DNA of 64,000 nt from Clostridium sp. 1001275B_160808_H3. Lineage in GTDB: Bacteria > Bacillota > Clostridia > Clostridiales > Clostridiaceae. This document shows positions 1 to 9,107 of this stretch, one piece after another. The stretch lies in the NCBI RefSeq assembly GCF_015550425.1, contig NZ_JADNAT010000013.1, forward strand, positions 1 to 64,000, given 5' to 3'. Below the pieces are notes generated by a model. That model had not been told where the DNA came from, searched no databases, and saw nothing but the letters and a program-made list of their open reading frames with translations. The translations under genes and the position numbers were made by a program. The first letter of the stretch is position 1. The number at the start of each line of letters is the position of its first letter.

Positions 1-365
1 AGAGTTTTATACGACTTATATTATGATAATAGTTTTATTGAAAATATTTTTTGGTATAGAAAAGTATAGCAAGAAAATGAGTATAGTAGATAGAAAGTTG
101 ACTTAATAAGTAAATTTAAAGCTATACTACTTGAAGTATAAAAATATAGAGGTATTTTCTAGTGAAAATGCAATAAATTAAATTTAAAATTATTTAAAAC
201 ACCGTATTATTTAAAAGTAAATATACGGTGTTTTTAGTGCACAATTAAAATAAATAAGTAATTGGAATATATTTCTAAGAAATATAAAAAATAATTATTA
301 AATCTAAGTTAATCTACTGACTAGATAATAAATACTTAATATATTTTACTGTTAATTAAGATATA
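1..365. other. Intergenic region with possible 3' end of an upstream gene
   Basis: No complete gene is visible. The frame starting at base 2 stays open to a TAA at 104-106 and encodes a hydrophobic then basic tail, so it could be the C-terminus of a protein starting left of the window. This is only a guess. The rest is very AT-rich and holds one strong hairpin terminator, listed separately. Confidence 0.3.
196..234. terminator. Rho-independent terminator, usable on both strands
   Basis: The arms AAAACACCGTAT (196-207) and ATACGGTGTTTT (223-234) are perfect reverse complements with a 15-base loop. The T run on one side and A run on the other allow termination in both directions. It lies downstream of the leftward gene at 366-824 and of any rightward gene entering from the left. 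Confidence 0.75.
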
Positions 366-824
366 TTAAAGTTTTAAATCTTTGTAATCTTCTTTTAAAT
401 TGGGAGGCATAGGAAAGCTTTCTATATGTTTAAATTCCTCAACCTTAGTTTCTCCTAGACTTACCCTTATAGTGATTTCATCAATACCTATTGTATTATG
501 TGCGCCAACAAATGGTCTAATTTTAAGCCTTATTACAAAAGTAAATGATCTATAAGATGGTCTTTCTATACTTAGAAAAGCTATATCAAATAAATCATAT
601 AGAAGAGGTTTACCATAATGAATTGTTACTTCATTGGTAATTACAGGTTCAAGTAGTGTTACTATAATATCTTTGTATAGTTCTTCTATAGAACCTTCAC
701 TAGGAGCATGCTCATAATGTAACCCTTCAGTAGCATTATGAATTGGTTCAATGGCAAAGGCTGAGATTGGGAAAGAAATAAGTAAATTATTAAGCAGTAG
801 ATAAACAAATAATAGTTTCTTCAT
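366..824 (-). CDS. Secreted DUF3888-like protein
   Basis: The 152-residue product has a typical signal peptide (residues 1-24, ending in SAFA) and no other membrane segment. The middle reads LLEPVI, then HYGKPLLYDLFDIAFLSIER, then FVGAHNTIGIDEITI. This pattern matches DUF3888 proteins, small exported proteins of unknown function in Bacillus and Clostridium. The start is supported by GGTGAT shortly upstream. It is a single leftward gene that reads into the hairpin at 196-234. The family call is from memory of the pattern; the function is unknown. Confidence 0.65.
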   Translation of the reverse strand: MKKLLFVYLLLNNLLISFPISAFAIEPIHNATEGLHYEHAPSEGSIEELYKDIIVTLLEPVITNEVTIHYGKPLLYDLFDIAFLSIERPSYRSFTFVIRLKIRPFVGAHNTIGIDEITIRVSLGETKVEEFKHIESFPMPPNLKEDYKDLKL

Positions 825-1163
825 AATTAATCACCATCCAATGGTTATAGTATTCTACAGATACCTAAAAATTACTTAATTACTAAAGCTAGATTTTTTT
901 AATGCGTCATTCAGAAAAATTACTTAATAAAGATATGAAAAGAAAATTGATAATAAGGATATCAATATGAAATAATCAAAAGACTATATTATATCTTTTA
1001 AATATGGTCTTTTGATTATTTTTATATTTTAAAAAACTAGGTCTTAAGAATAAAATTCCTAGTATCTTTTGTTTGTGTTAAAAAATTCCTACATTTATAT
1101 AGTATATTTTAATATGCGAATTATATCAAAAATAATTGCTATTTAAAAACGATAGGAGATCCA
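825..1163. other. Intergenic region with decayed sequence and a terminator
   Basis: There is no intact gene. The right edge holds the last codons of a decayed pilB start (see pseudogene). A 15-base string at 903-917 (TGCGTCATTCAGAAA) is identical to one at 53737-53751 in the prophage. A long hairpin lies at 970-1023. Confidence 0.5.
970..1023. terminator. Long hairpin terminator
   Basis: The left arm (970-990, AATAATCAAAAGAC core) pairs with the right arm (1001-1021, GTCTTTTGATTATT core) over about 20 base pairs with one G-U pair. T-rich sequence follows. The stem is long for a terminator. It may be the end of a transcript whose gene has been deleted, since only non-coding DNA lies to its left. 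Confidence 0.65.
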
Positions 1164-1787
1164 GTGGAAGTAATAATTAAGGGTATAAATCAAGTTAGTT
1201 TAAATAGGAAAGCAAACATTACATTTGCAACTGGACTAAGAAGTATATTAAGACAAGATCCTGATGTTCTAATGATTGGAGAAATTAGAGATGAAGAAAC
1301 TGCTAATATGGCAGTTACTGCATCTCTAACTGGACATAAAGTATACTCTACAATTCATACAAAGACTCCCCAAGAAGTATATTTTAGACTTGAAGATATG
1401 GGGGTAAAACAATATTTAATTAAGGATTCTTTGATTGGAATAATTTCACAGAGGTTGATAAGAGTACTTTGTGATAACTGCAAAAGAGAAGACATAAAAT
1501 TTTATTTTAAAGGAAAAGAAGTAATAAATTATAAATCTATTGGATGCAGTAATTGTAACTATACAGGTTATAAAGGGAGAAAAGTAGTGAGCTCAGTTAT
1601 ATTTATTGATAAAGAAATCAAAAAAGATATTTCAAATATTTTCCAGGAAATAAGAGGTCTAAATAATGAAGAAATGATAGATAACTTAAATGAACTATTA
1701 ACTGATGGAAAAATATCTGTTACAGATTACAATAATTTCATAATAGAAGAAGGTATTAGTTATGAAGAAAATAAAATTGATATTTAA
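1149..1787 (+). pseudogene. pilB: Type IV pilus/type II secretion assembly ATPase, 5'-truncated
   Basis: This is the C-terminal part of a GspE/PilB ATPase. Visible are a remnant of the EDPVE motif (here GDPVE), the Walker B region LRQDPDVLMIGEIRDEETA, STIHT, and the zinc-binding tetracysteine (CDNCKRED, then CSNCNYTGYKGR). About 207 residues remain of the 400-560 usual for the family. The N1 domain and Walker A loop are absent and the frame is closed by a stop at 1110-1112. A GTG at 1164 could start translation, but the product could not bind ATP alone. The downstream platform gene overlaps its end. Confidence 0.8.
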
Positions 1788-2814
1788 TAAGCCCGATTTT
1801 AATAGTTTAAGCTTATTATCAGGGAATATGGCAATGCTTCATAAAGAAGGAATTTCTCTTTTAATTATGATAGATTTAATTATGGAATTACCATTAAGAA
1901 AATCTTATAGAGAAAGTATGAAAAATATTAAAGACTTTATTGTTGAAGGAAAATCGTTAAATGAAAGCTTTAACGAATTTAATGATTTGTATCCAGAGTT
2001 TTTTGTTGGAATGGTCTCTATGGGAGAAAAAAGTGGTAATTTATCGGAAGTTTTAAAGGGTTTAGAAGAGTATTATGATAAAATTAGCTTTATCAAATCT
2101 ACAATTAAAAATGTTTTATCATATCCAATCTTATTATTCTTATCTATTATTACAGTTTTTATATTCATTGCTTTTGTAACCATACCTAGTTTATATGATT
2201 TTTATCTTAACTTAAACATAGAAATACCTAGTGTGTGTAAGTTTCTTTATAATATTGTAAATTATATAAAAACTAATCCAATATATTCTTTGATATACTT
2301 TCTTTCTTGGGGAATTTTGCTACCATATATAATCTATAGGTTTTATTTAAAAGAGTATATCAAAGTGTTATTTAATAAAATAAAAATAATTAGAGAGTTT
2401 AACGAATTTGTTTTTATTTCACTTCTATCTATAATAATTAGAAGTGGTGTGAATTTGTCAAATGGATTAATGTACTCTGCAACAAGCTTTAAAAATTCAA
2501 ATTTAAAAGAAAAATTCATACTCTTAAATTCAAGTATATTGAAAGGTGAAACAATATCTGAGAGCTTAAAGAAACAAGGTAACTATTCCAATTATACAAT
2601 TTCTATAATAAAGCTGGGAGAAGAAGGTGGAGCTATGGATGAAAGATTAAAATCCCTTTCTACTCATTTAGAAAAGAAATTATTATCAGATATAAATAGA
2701 TATATGGCAATTCTACAACCAGCATCAATTTTAATTATGGGTGCTTTTGTAATAATTTTTTTGATGATATTTATTGTTCCTTTATTTAGTTCATTATTAG
2801 ATGGTGGATTATAA
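1762..2814 (+). CDS. pilC: Type IV pilus/type II secretion inner-membrane platform protein (PilC/GspF)
   Basis: The 350-residue protein has two cytoplasmic T2SSF repeats (about residues 20-130 and 220-330), each with the family's GxxLxEx(F/L) and MGEKSGNL / LGEEGGAMDERL motifs. Hydrophobic segments lie near 115-140, 175-195 and at the C-terminus. It is the platform that couples the assembly ATPase to pilin insertion. It starts 26 bases inside the end of the broken ATPase gene and abuts the next prepilin gene (ATAATG). Being intact next to a truncated ATPase, it may rely on another ATPase or be losing its role. Confidence 0.9.
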   Translation: MKKIKLIFNKPDFNSLSLLSGNMAMLHKEGISLLIMIDLIMELPLRKSYRESMKNIKDFIVEGKSLNESFNEFNDLYPEFFVGMVSMGEKSGNLSEVLKGLEEYYDKISFIKSTIKNVLSYPILLFLSIITVFIFIAFVTIPSLYDFYLNLNIEIPSVCKFLYNIVNYIKTNPIYSLIYFLSWGILLPYIIYRFYLKEYIKVLFNKIKIIREFNEFVFISLLSIIIRSGVNLSNGLMYSATSFKNSNLKEKFILLNSSILKGETISESLKKQGNYSNYTISIIKLGEEGGAMDERLKSLSTHLEKKLLSDINRYMAILQPASILIMGAFVIIFLMIFIVPLFSSLLDGGL

Positions 2815-3290
2815 TGAAAAAAGGTGGTTATACACTTATAGAATTGATAATAGTGTTATCAATAATTGCATTATTGGCAACAGTTGGCTTTAGTGGTGTT
2901 AAATATTTTAAGGATAAAAGTGAAAGTTTAAAACTTCAAAATAATGTGTATGAAGTTAGAGCATTGTTAAGTTTTGCAAAGAGCTATTGTAGGAAAAATA
3001 AAGTGGTTGGAAATATAGCTATAAATAAGAACAAGAAAGAAGTTGTATTTGAAGTGCTTGAATTAAATCATAAATTAACAAAGATATTAAAGCTGGATAA
3101 TGATATTAATGTATCATCAAATTTTCAAGGTGGAATTAATAATATTAATAGAGAAGGTTTTATAAAGACAGCAGGAACTATAAGTTTATCATATAAAAAT
3201 AATAAATTTATTGAAATAACAGTATCTGTTGGAAATGATATTATAAGAGGAAATGATATAGATGAAAATGAAGGAGATATAATAGATTGA
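2814..3290 (+). CDS. Prepilin-type protein with N-terminal methylation site
   Basis: The 158-residue protein begins with a short basic leader, then G-YTLIELIIVLSIIALLA, the classical type III prepilin signal with Gly before the cleavage site, Glu at position 5 and one hydrophobic helix. The rest is a soluble C-terminal domain with no recognised signature. It overlaps the previous gene by one base and the next by four, so it is translationally coupled in the pilus operon. It is probably a major or minor pseudopilin of GspH/ComGD type; the exact class is not decidable by eye. Confidence 0.85.
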   Translation: MKKGGYTLIELIIVLSIIALLATVGFSGVKYFKDKSESLKLQNNVYEVRALLSFAKSYCRKNKVVGNIAINKNKKEVVFEVLELNHKLTKILKLDNDINVSSNFQGGINNINREGFIKTAGTISLSYKNNKFIEITVSVGNDIIRGNDIDENEGDIID

Positions 3291-3727
3291 AAAAAGGAAG
3301 TACTTTGGTTGAAAGTATAGTAGCACTTGGAATTTTATTAATTGCAGCAACTTTAGCAGTAGAAATTGGAATAGTTGCTGCTAAGTCTAGAAAAATAAGA
3401 AATATAAAAAATGAAGCAGATAGAGTAGCTTATGCAATAGAAAGTGAAATAAAATATAATGTTACATTAGAAGAACTAAATAGAGCTTTTAATGGAGGCA
3501 AATTATCGTATAACTACTCAAAAGATATTTTAAATAAACTTATTACCACACCTATACTAGAGATAGAGAGGGGGAATGGTATTACAGTGGAGAAGTTAAA
3601 TAATTCCATTTTTACTGGTGAAAAAGCTTCAAAAGCAATTTTATTAAAAATAAGAGTTAGCGATGAAGAGGGAGGGATTTTATGTGAAAGAGAATTTATT
3701 AAATCTTATTGGATGGAAAAGAAGTAA
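3287..3727 (+). CDS. Prepilin-like minor pilin
   Basis: The 146-residue protein starts with TTG at 3287, with AAGGAG about 10 bases upstream inside the previous gene. The N-terminus KKGSTLVESIVALGILLIAA fits a prepilin signal (Gly before cleavage, Glu at +5) followed by a transmembrane helix. The C-terminal part has no known motif. It is third in the pilus operon and probably a minor pseudopilin. Confidence 0.8.
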   Translation: MKKGSTLVESIVALGILLIAATLAVEIGIVAAKSRKIRNIKNEADRVAYAIESEIKYNVTLEELNRAFNGGKLSYNYSKDILNKLITTPILEIERGNGITVEKLNNSIFTGEKASKAILLKIRVSDEEGGILCEREFIKSYWMEKK

Positions 3728-4205
3728 AAGTAATAAAAGAAAGCGATGTTTTACTTTAATAGAACTTATTTTAGTTATGTTTATCCAATTAATTTTACTT
3801 AGTTTATCTTTTAAAATTGCCTTAACTGCTAATAAAAACTATACAAAATTAATAAAAGATGCATTATCACAAGATTCTTTTGATGATGCAATATTGAATA
3901 TCGATAGATTGCTAAAAACACAAATGGTTAAATCAATAGAGATTCAAGAGAGTGACTTAAATAATAATGCTATGATAAAAATAACATACAAAATTGATCA
4001 CAATAAAAATGAAGTTAAAGATAAAAGAATTTTTTTAGATAATGTAAATAGAAAAATAGTTTTAGAAACATATAAAGATGGCAAAAGAAAAGGTATTAAC
4101 ATAATAATGAGAGAAGTGTCTAGTTTTATAATAACGAAGAAAGAGAAAATATATTATTTAAAGATAAATAGTCTTAGTGGTGAGGAAAGAGTAATATGCA
4201 TATAA
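3684..4205 (+). CDS. Prepilin-like protein, PulJ/GspJ type
   Basis: I choose the GTG at 3684 because GGGAGGG lies about 8 bases upstream; an ATG at 3663 has no such site. The product is about 173 residues with a long basic leader (WKRSKSNKRKR), then CFTLIELILVMFIQLILLSLSF, a prepilin signal with Cys at the cleavage position in place of Gly. The globular part (DDAILNIDRLL, KITYKI, RKIVLETYKDGK) resembles GspJ/PulJ minor pilins. It overlaps both neighbours. Confidence 0.75.
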   Translation: MKENLLNLIGWKRSKSNKRKRCFTLIELILVMFIQLILLSLSFKIALTANKNYTKLIKDALSQDSFDDAILNIDRLLKTQMVKSIEIQESDLNNNAMIKITYKIDHNKNEVKDKRIFLDNVNRKIVLETYKDGKRKGINIIMREVSSFIITKKEKIYYLKINSLSGEERVICI

Positions 4206-4636
4206 AAAATGGGTTTAAAAAAAGAGGATATGCATTTATTGAAAGCTTAATAGTGTTCTTATTTGTAATTTTTATTGTAAACCTTTCAATAAAAATAATA
4301 TACAATAACTATTTAAAATCTCAAAATTATTTAACATATAAGGATTTGTATACTCTAGAAGTAGATGAAGAAAGGGTTTTAGAAATTATAAATACTAAGG
4401 CAGAAGGTAATAATCTAGATCAGGAAAAACTTTTAAAGGAAGTGAATAAAAAAAAGTCTGAAGATTATCCTGAATTAACAAAAGTAGAATTCATATACCA
4501 AGATGGAAGCTATTACTTAAAAAAGAAAAAGGAAAATTCAGCTATGTATATTGAATTAAATGAAAATAAAGTTGATAATAAAACTTATTTTACCCCAACT
4601 ACTTATAAAACTAAATATATTTATATAAAGGAGTAA
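4196..4636 (+). CDS. Prepilin-like small membrane protein of the pilus cluster
   Basis: The 146-residue protein has an N-terminal GYAFIESLIVFLFVIFIVNL segment. It resembles a prepilin signal (Glu at +5) but with Ala-Phe for Thr-Leu. The rest is charged and lysine-rich. It is preceded by GAGGAAAG and overlaps the previous gene by 10 bases. It may be a GspK- or ComGG-like minor pilin; the assignment rests on position and the N-terminus only. Confidence 0.65.
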   Translation: MHIKNGFKKRGYAFIESLIVFLFVIFIVNLSIKIIYNNYLKSQNYLTYKDLYTLEVDEERVLEIINTKAEGNNLDQEKLLKEVNKKKSEDYPELTKVEFIYQDGSYYLKKKKENSAMYIELNENKVDNKTYFTPTTYKTKYIYIKE

Positions 4637-4640
4637 AGAA

Positions 4641-5270
4641 ATGGTTAATTCTATAGGTATATTTGAAAATAAGTATTATTGCAATGGATATGAGTATGAG
4701 TGCTATAATATAAATTCATTGTTAGAAAAGCTAGGTAGCAAAAGAAAATTATTAATCTTATCACAACAAATATTTATAAAGAAATATGAAATTTATAATA
4801 AAAGAATAAATGTTGATAGATTCATTGAAAAGAAGATATCAGAGGATTTCTCAGATAAGAAAAATTTATTATTTCATTATGAATTTTTAAAAAGTTCAAA
4901 GATTCTTTATATCTATTCTATAAGATGTGAAAACTTACTTGATTTATGTAAAGATATTAATTATCTTAAGGTAGAGCCAGTACAATTTTTAGTAAAAGAA
5001 TATATTATAAAAAAGATAAAGGGAAGCAAATCATCAATAATAATATATAGAATTAAGGGATTATTTCATTTAATAAATATAGAAAATGGAGCTCTTGAAA
5101 ATTCTTATATAACTAATGATGCTGAAGATATAAAGAAATTTATAATAGAGTATAAAACTCAAAATAAAAAGCTAATTATTGATAAAAGTATAAAAGATGT
5201 GACTGATAATAATTATGACTATATTATAAATATAGGAGAAAAAATTTATGAAAAAATATTTAAAAAATAA
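4641..5270 (+). CDS. PilM-like cytoplasmic protein (tentative)
   Basis: The 209-residue soluble protein has no clear motif. It lies where pilM is found, followed by two small single-helix membrane proteins in the PilN-PilO order. A PilM protein would be an actin-fold partner of PilN, but at this length it is shorter than canonical PilM (about 350 residues). Function is inferred from gene order alone. Confidence 0.45.
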   Translation: MVNSIGIFENKYYCNGYEYECYNINSLLEKLGSKRKLLILSQQIFIKKYEIYNKRINVDRFIEKKISEDFSDKKNLLFHYEFLKSSKILYIYSIRCENLLDLCKDINYLKVEPVQFLVKEYIIKKIKGSKSSIIIYRIKGLFHLINIENGALENSYITNDAEDIKKFIIEYKTQNKKLIIDKSIKDVTDNNYDYIINIGEKIYEKIFKK

Positions 5271-5661
5271 GAACTTTATACCAAATGAGTTTATAGAGAA
5301 GATAGGTATAAATGAAAATAAGAAAAATAACAAACTAATATTAATACTATTAATGCTAAATATAATAGTTATTCCTACATCAGCAAATAGAGTTTTACAT
5401 AATAAAGAAAATGTAGAAGTATATAATAATAATTTAGATGATAATATAAATACTGAAAAAGGTTTTAAAAAAGAAGATATAAAGGAATTGATAAATAATA
5501 TCTTACCTAATATTTTAAGTATGAATATACAAAATAATAATGGATCCATTAAGGTGAAGGGAAAAGAAAATGTTTTTATAATAGAAGAGAAAGGTATAAT
5601 AAAGATAAAATCCATTATTAAAGATGAACAAAATGATTTCACATTAGAGGTTAGTATATGA
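5248..5661 (+). CDS. PilN-like membrane protein (tentative)
   Basis: The 137-residue protein has one hydrophobic segment near residues 28-45 after a charged cytoplasmic N-terminus, then an Asn/Lys-rich outer domain. It overlaps the gene before (23 bases) and after (4 bases). Size, topology and order fit PilN, the bitopic pilus alignment protein that binds PilM through its N-terminus. No motif confirms this. Confidence 0.45.
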   Translation: MKKYLKNKNFIPNEFIEKIGINENKKNNKLILILLMLNIIVIPTSANRVLHNKENVEVYNNNLDDNINTEKGFKKEDIKELINNILPNILSMNIQNNNGSIKVKGKENVFIIEEKGIIKIKSIIKDEQNDFTLEVSI

Positions 5662-6014
5662 AAAGAATTAAAACACTGCATTTGATAGTTATAGTTATAA
5701 CAATTATCCAAGTATGTCTATTAATTTTTTATAAAAAAGATTTATCTAAAGAAGTTGTACCATGTATAACGGAAGTGAAAAATGTTAAATATATAAAAGA
5801 TATAGAGAATGAATTTAATGATGTAAATAATTCAACGATATTAAGTTATAATAAGATAGATGAAAGTAATTGGATAGTAAAATGCGTCTTAAAAGGTGAT
5901 AAAAATGAGATTCTAGATGCATTAAATAAATTAGATGATTACTATATAAATAATTATAATTTAAATTATGACAAAGAAAATATATTACTAGAGATGGAGT
6001 TAAAAAGTAAATAA
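5658..6014 (+). CDS. PilO-like membrane protein (tentative)
   Basis: The 118-residue protein has a short basic N-terminus, one transmembrane helix (about residues 6-25) and a small external domain ending the pilus operon. This is the topology and position of PilO, which pairs with PilN. It is shorter than most PilO proteins. Following DNA is AT-rich, and efp starts about 160 bases downstream. Confidence 0.45.
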   Translation: MKRIKTLHLIVIVITIIQVCLLIFYKKDLSKEVVPCITEVKNVKYIKDIENEFNDVNNSTILSYNKIDESNWIVKCVLKGDKNEILDALNKLDDYYINNYNLNYDKENILLEMELKSK

Positions 6015-6172
6015 TGACAATATTTTTTAGAAGTTATTATAAGTAATTGCATTTATTTGTGAATTTTGATAAAATATTTTTGTTATGTCATAAACATTGT
6101 TGAAGTTATGACTATTTAGGTAACAAAGAGTTATACTAAATATATGGAATAAAGTTTTTGGAGGGATATTTA

Positions 6173-6730
6173 ATGATATCAGCAGGAGATTTAAGAAAAG
6201 GTACTACTTTCGAGCATGAAGGACAAGTTTATACAGTAATAGACTTCTTACACGTTAAACCAGGTAAAGGTGCAGCATTTGTAAGAACAAAATTAAGAAA
6301 TGTTATTTCTGGTGGTGTTACTGATACAACTTTTAACCCAACAGCTAAATTACAAGAAGCGGTAATTGAAAGAAAAGAAATGCAATACCTTTATTCAGAT
6401 GGAGAACTATACTACTTCATGGATCAAGAAACTTTTGAACAAATTCCATTAAACTACGAAAAAGTAGAAGATGCTATAAAGTTCATAAAAGAAAATATGT
6501 TTGCTGTAATAAAGTTCTATAAAGGAGAAGCTTTCTCAGTAGAAGCTCCAAACTTTGTTGAATTATTAATAACTCAAGCAGACCCAGGAATAAAAGGAAA
6601 CACTGCTACAAATGCAATGAAGCCTGCTACATTAGAAACAGGTGCAGTTGTAAATGTTCCTATGTTCGTTAATGAAGGAGACGTAATCAGAGTAGACACT
6701 AGAACTGGTGAATACATGGAAAGAGTATAA
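6173..6730 (+). CDS. efp: Translation elongation factor P
   Basis: The 185-residue protein relieves ribosome stalling at polyproline. The N-terminal KOW-like domain has [19 protein letters not shown] and the loop [14 protein letters not shown] carries the lysine that can be modified. Two OB domains follow, ending with [19 protein letters not shown] and [20 protein letters not shown]. The start at 6173 follows GGAGGG; an upstream in-frame TTG at 6158 lacks one. It is monocistronic with its own terminator. Confidence 0.97.
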   Translation: MISAGDLRKGTTFEHEGQVYTVIDFLHVKPGKGAAFVRTKLRNVISGGVTDTTFNPTAKLQEAVIERKEMQYLYSDGELYYFMDQETFEQIPLNYEKVEDAIKFIKENMFAVIKFYKGEAFSVEAPNFVELLITQADPGIKGNTATNAMKPATLETGAVVNVPMFVNEGDVIRVDTRTGEYMERV

Positions 6731-6734
6731 TAAC

Positions 6735-6763
6735 AAAAGCTAAGTTTTTACTTAGCTTTTTTA
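6735..6763 (+). terminator. Terminator of efp
   Basis: AAAAGCTAAG (6735-6744) and CTTAGCTTTT (6751-6760) form a perfect stem with a 6-base loop, and the T run continues to 6763. It starts a few bases after the efp stop codon. Confidence 0.9.
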
Positions 6764-6874
6764 TTCTATAAAAATTACAATAAAAGTTAAATAAACATAA
6801 ATTTATATATAAAATATCCAATATTAGGGTATAATTTGAATAGACAGTATTTCTATTTAAAAGGAAGTGAAGAT

Positions 6875-7237
6875 GTGAAGGATATAAAAGATAAAATAGA
6901 AAATATTAAAACTAATGTTACTAACATAAGTGATGATAAATATCAAAATATTTTTAGCAGTATTTTATCAGTTTTAGATGAAATGTCAGATGTAATTGAA
7001 GATATGAATAATAGACAAGATTATTTAGAAGAAAATGTGCAATACATAGATGAAGATCTTACAGGTTTACAAGATGAATTATTTGAAGAAGTTTCAATAG
7101 AAGATCTTATAGAAATGGAAGATGAATATATCGAAGTAAATTGTAAAAATTGCAATAAGCCACTTTTTGTTGAAAAAGATGCTATAGATAACAATAAATC
7201 AATACCTTGTCCATTTTGTCAGGAAGAAGCAATTTAA
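6875..7237 (+). CDS. CD1247-like zinc-ribbon protein
   Basis: The 120-residue acidic protein has an N-terminal helical region and a C-terminal zinc ribbon (VNCKNCNKPLF then IPCPFCQEEA). It matches a widespread clostridial family of unknown function with a CD1247-type N-terminal domain. I choose the GTG at 6875 because AAGGAAG precedes it; the earlier in-frame TTG at 6836 lacks a good ribosome site. It sits between efp and the spoIIIA operon with its own terminator. Confidence 0.75.
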   Translation: MKDIKDKIENIKTNVTNISDDKYQNIFSSILSVLDEMSDVIEDMNNRQDYLEENVQYIDEDLTGLQDELFEEVSIEDLIEMEDEYIEVNCKNCNKPLFVEKDAIDNNKSIPCPFCQEEAI

Positions 7238-7264
7238 TTAAATTAAGAATAAGAAATTATTATC

Positions 7265-7301
7265 AAAAAAACTATCAGTTGGTTAGCTGATAGTTTTTTT
7301 G
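7265..7301 (+). terminator. Rho-independent terminator
   Basis: AAAAAACTATCAG and CTGATAGTTTTTTT form a perfect stem with an 8-base loop and a terminal T run, directly downstream of the zinc-ribbon gene. Confidence 0.9.
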
Positions 7302-7663
7302 TTTTAATAAGATTTTATATTGAGAATGAAATTTAAAATAACTTATATTACAGCTTAATAGCAAAATAATATTGATTTGTGAGTTACAATAAGTATTTAA
7401 TATCTCATCTAATAAGTATATTAATATTGATTTTAATTATATAAATAATTAACTTAAGTAAATATAAAAAAATATACGAATACAAGAGAGAATTTTAAAA
7501 TATTAATTAAACTAATAGATATTTATAAAAAACATATCTCTATAATTAACTTTAATTTTTTTTAGTTAATTAAAAATATTTTACATATTTTATTATAAGT
7601 ATGAATATTATTTTATAGAGAGAAACAAGTTTGATATATAACATTAGAAAAGGAAGTGATGAA
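7302..7663. other. Non-coding leader region of the spoIIIA operon
   Basis: About 360 bases of extremely AT-rich DNA with no open frame of note. It must hold the promoter of the spoIIIA operon, which in related bacteria depends on sigma-E. I could not identify a convincing -35/-10 pair by eye. No riboswitch or repeat is seen. Confidence 0.5.
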
Positions 7664-8587
7664 GTGAGAAATGAGGAGGAGATTTTAAAGGTATTGCCTT
7701 TAAAGATTAGTAATGAACTAAGAGAAATACTTTTAAAAGAACCTGTCCAAGAAATAAGGATAAAAGCTCATAAGCCGATAATAGTTAATTTAGCATATAA
7801 GGAAATAATATTAAAATATGTAACTACAGTTGATGATATAAAACAAATTTTAGTGAAGATATCAAATTATTCATTATACGCTTATGAAGAAGAAATAAAG
7901 CAAGGATATATTACAATTAAAGGTGGACATAGAATAGGAATAGCTGGAGAATGTGTTTTAGTAAATGGAGAGGTAAGAACTATAAGAAATATATCTTCTT
8001 TAAATATAAGAATATGTAGAGAAGTAATAGGATGCTCAAATGAAATTATGAAGTACATAACTAAAGAAGACAGAGTATTTAATACCTTGATAGTATCTCC
8101 ACCTAAATGTGGTAAAACAACTATTTTAAGAGATATAGCTAAAAACATTTCAACTGGGATGCCTATTGTAAATTTGAAAGGGAAAAAAGTATCGATTATA
8201 GATGAAAGAAGTGAGATAGCTGCTTGTTTTAATGGAGTTCCACAATTAGATGTTGGGATTAGAAGTGATATTTTAGATAATTGCTTAAAAAAAGATGGAA
8301 TGATAATGGCTATTAGGAGCCTATCTCCAGATATACTGATTTGTGATGAAATAGGAACTGATGGGGATATAGAGGCTCTTCACATGGCATTTAATTCTGG
8401 AGTTAATATTATTGTTACTATTCATGGATATAGTATAGATGATATATATAAAAGAAAAGTTTTTAAAGATTTATTAGAAAATTCTATTTTAGATAGAATA
8501 GTAATTTTAAGCAATAGAAATGGCGTAGGAACAATTGAGCAAATATATTCAATAGGATTGGAGGGGGAATTTAAGTGCTTAAGATAA
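7664..8587 (+). CDS. spoIIIAA: Stage III sporulation ATPase SpoIIIAA
   Basis: The 307-residue protein is related to type II/IV secretion ATPases and powers or assembles the SpoIIIA-SpoIIQ channel between mother cell and forespore. Visible are GGHRIGIAGECV, the Walker A loop SPPKCGKTTILRD, the DERSEIA motif and Walker B-like PDILICDEIG. The GTG at 7664 is preferred because AAGGAAG lies 8 bases upstream; an in-frame TTG at 7631 has none. It is the first gene of eight and overlaps spoIIIAB by 13 bases. Confidence 0.95.
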   Translation: MRNEEEILKVLPLKISNELREILLKEPVQEIRIKAHKPIIVNLAYKEIILKYVTTVDDIKQILVKISNYSLYAYEEEIKQGYITIKGGHRIGIAGECVLVNGEVRTIRNISSLNIRICREVIGCSNEIMKYITKEDRVFNTLIVSPPKCGKTTILRDIAKNISTGMPIVNLKGKKVSIIDERSEIAACFNGVPQLDVGIRSDILDNCLKKDGMIMAIRSLSPDILICDEIGTDGDIEALHMAFNSGVNIIVTIHGYSIDDIYKRKVFKDLLENSILDRIVILSNRNGVGTIEQIYSIGLEGEFKCLR

Positions 8588-9093
8588 CAGCAGTTATCAT
8601 TATATTTTTATCTTGTACCTATATAGGATTTTACTATGGTGAAAATTTTAAAAAGAGGAGTAAGCAACTTAATTCGATATTAAAATCAATTTTGTTTTTA
8701 AATAATGAGGTAATATATGCAAATACACCTCTTCCTGAAGCTTTAAAATATATTTCATTAAAGGTTGAAGCTCCTATAAATTCTATTTTATCAGCTGTGT
8801 CAGATAAGCTTTTGAATGGAGAAAGTACAAGTGTATATGAAGCCTTTGAAAATGAGTACAAAAACAATGAATCAGAATTTAATTTAAATGAAGAGGATAA
8901 AAGAATAATAAAAGATTTTTTGAGATCACTTGGGGAATCAGGAGTTTACGGACAAGATAAATTATTTAACCTAACAATAGAAAATATGAAATTAAACTGC
9001 AAATCTGCTGAAGAATTAGCAAAGAAAAATGTAAAGATGTATAGAGCTATAGGGGTATGTATAGGCGCTATGATTTCGATTTTTTTAATTTAG
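8575..9093 (+). CDS. spoIIIAB: Stage III sporulation protein SpoIIIAB
   Basis: The 172-residue protein has a transmembrane helix at each end (residues about 3-22 and 155-172) flanking a cytoplasmic helical domain, a layout like the secretion platform protein GspF. GTG start with GGAGGGGG upstream. The family motif FLRSLGESGVYGQD is present. It is translationally coupled to spoIIIAA and probably acts as its membrane partner. Confidence 0.93.
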   Translation: MLKITAVIIIFLSCTYIGFYYGENFKKRSKQLNSILKSILFLNNEVIYANTPLPEALKYISLKVEAPINSILSAVSDKLLNGESTSVYEAFENEYKNNESEFNLNEEDKRIIKDFLRSLGESGVYGQDKLFNLTIENMKLNCKSAEELAKKNVKMYRAIGVCIGAMISIFLI

Positions 9094-9107
9094 TAGGAGG
9101 GTAATAA

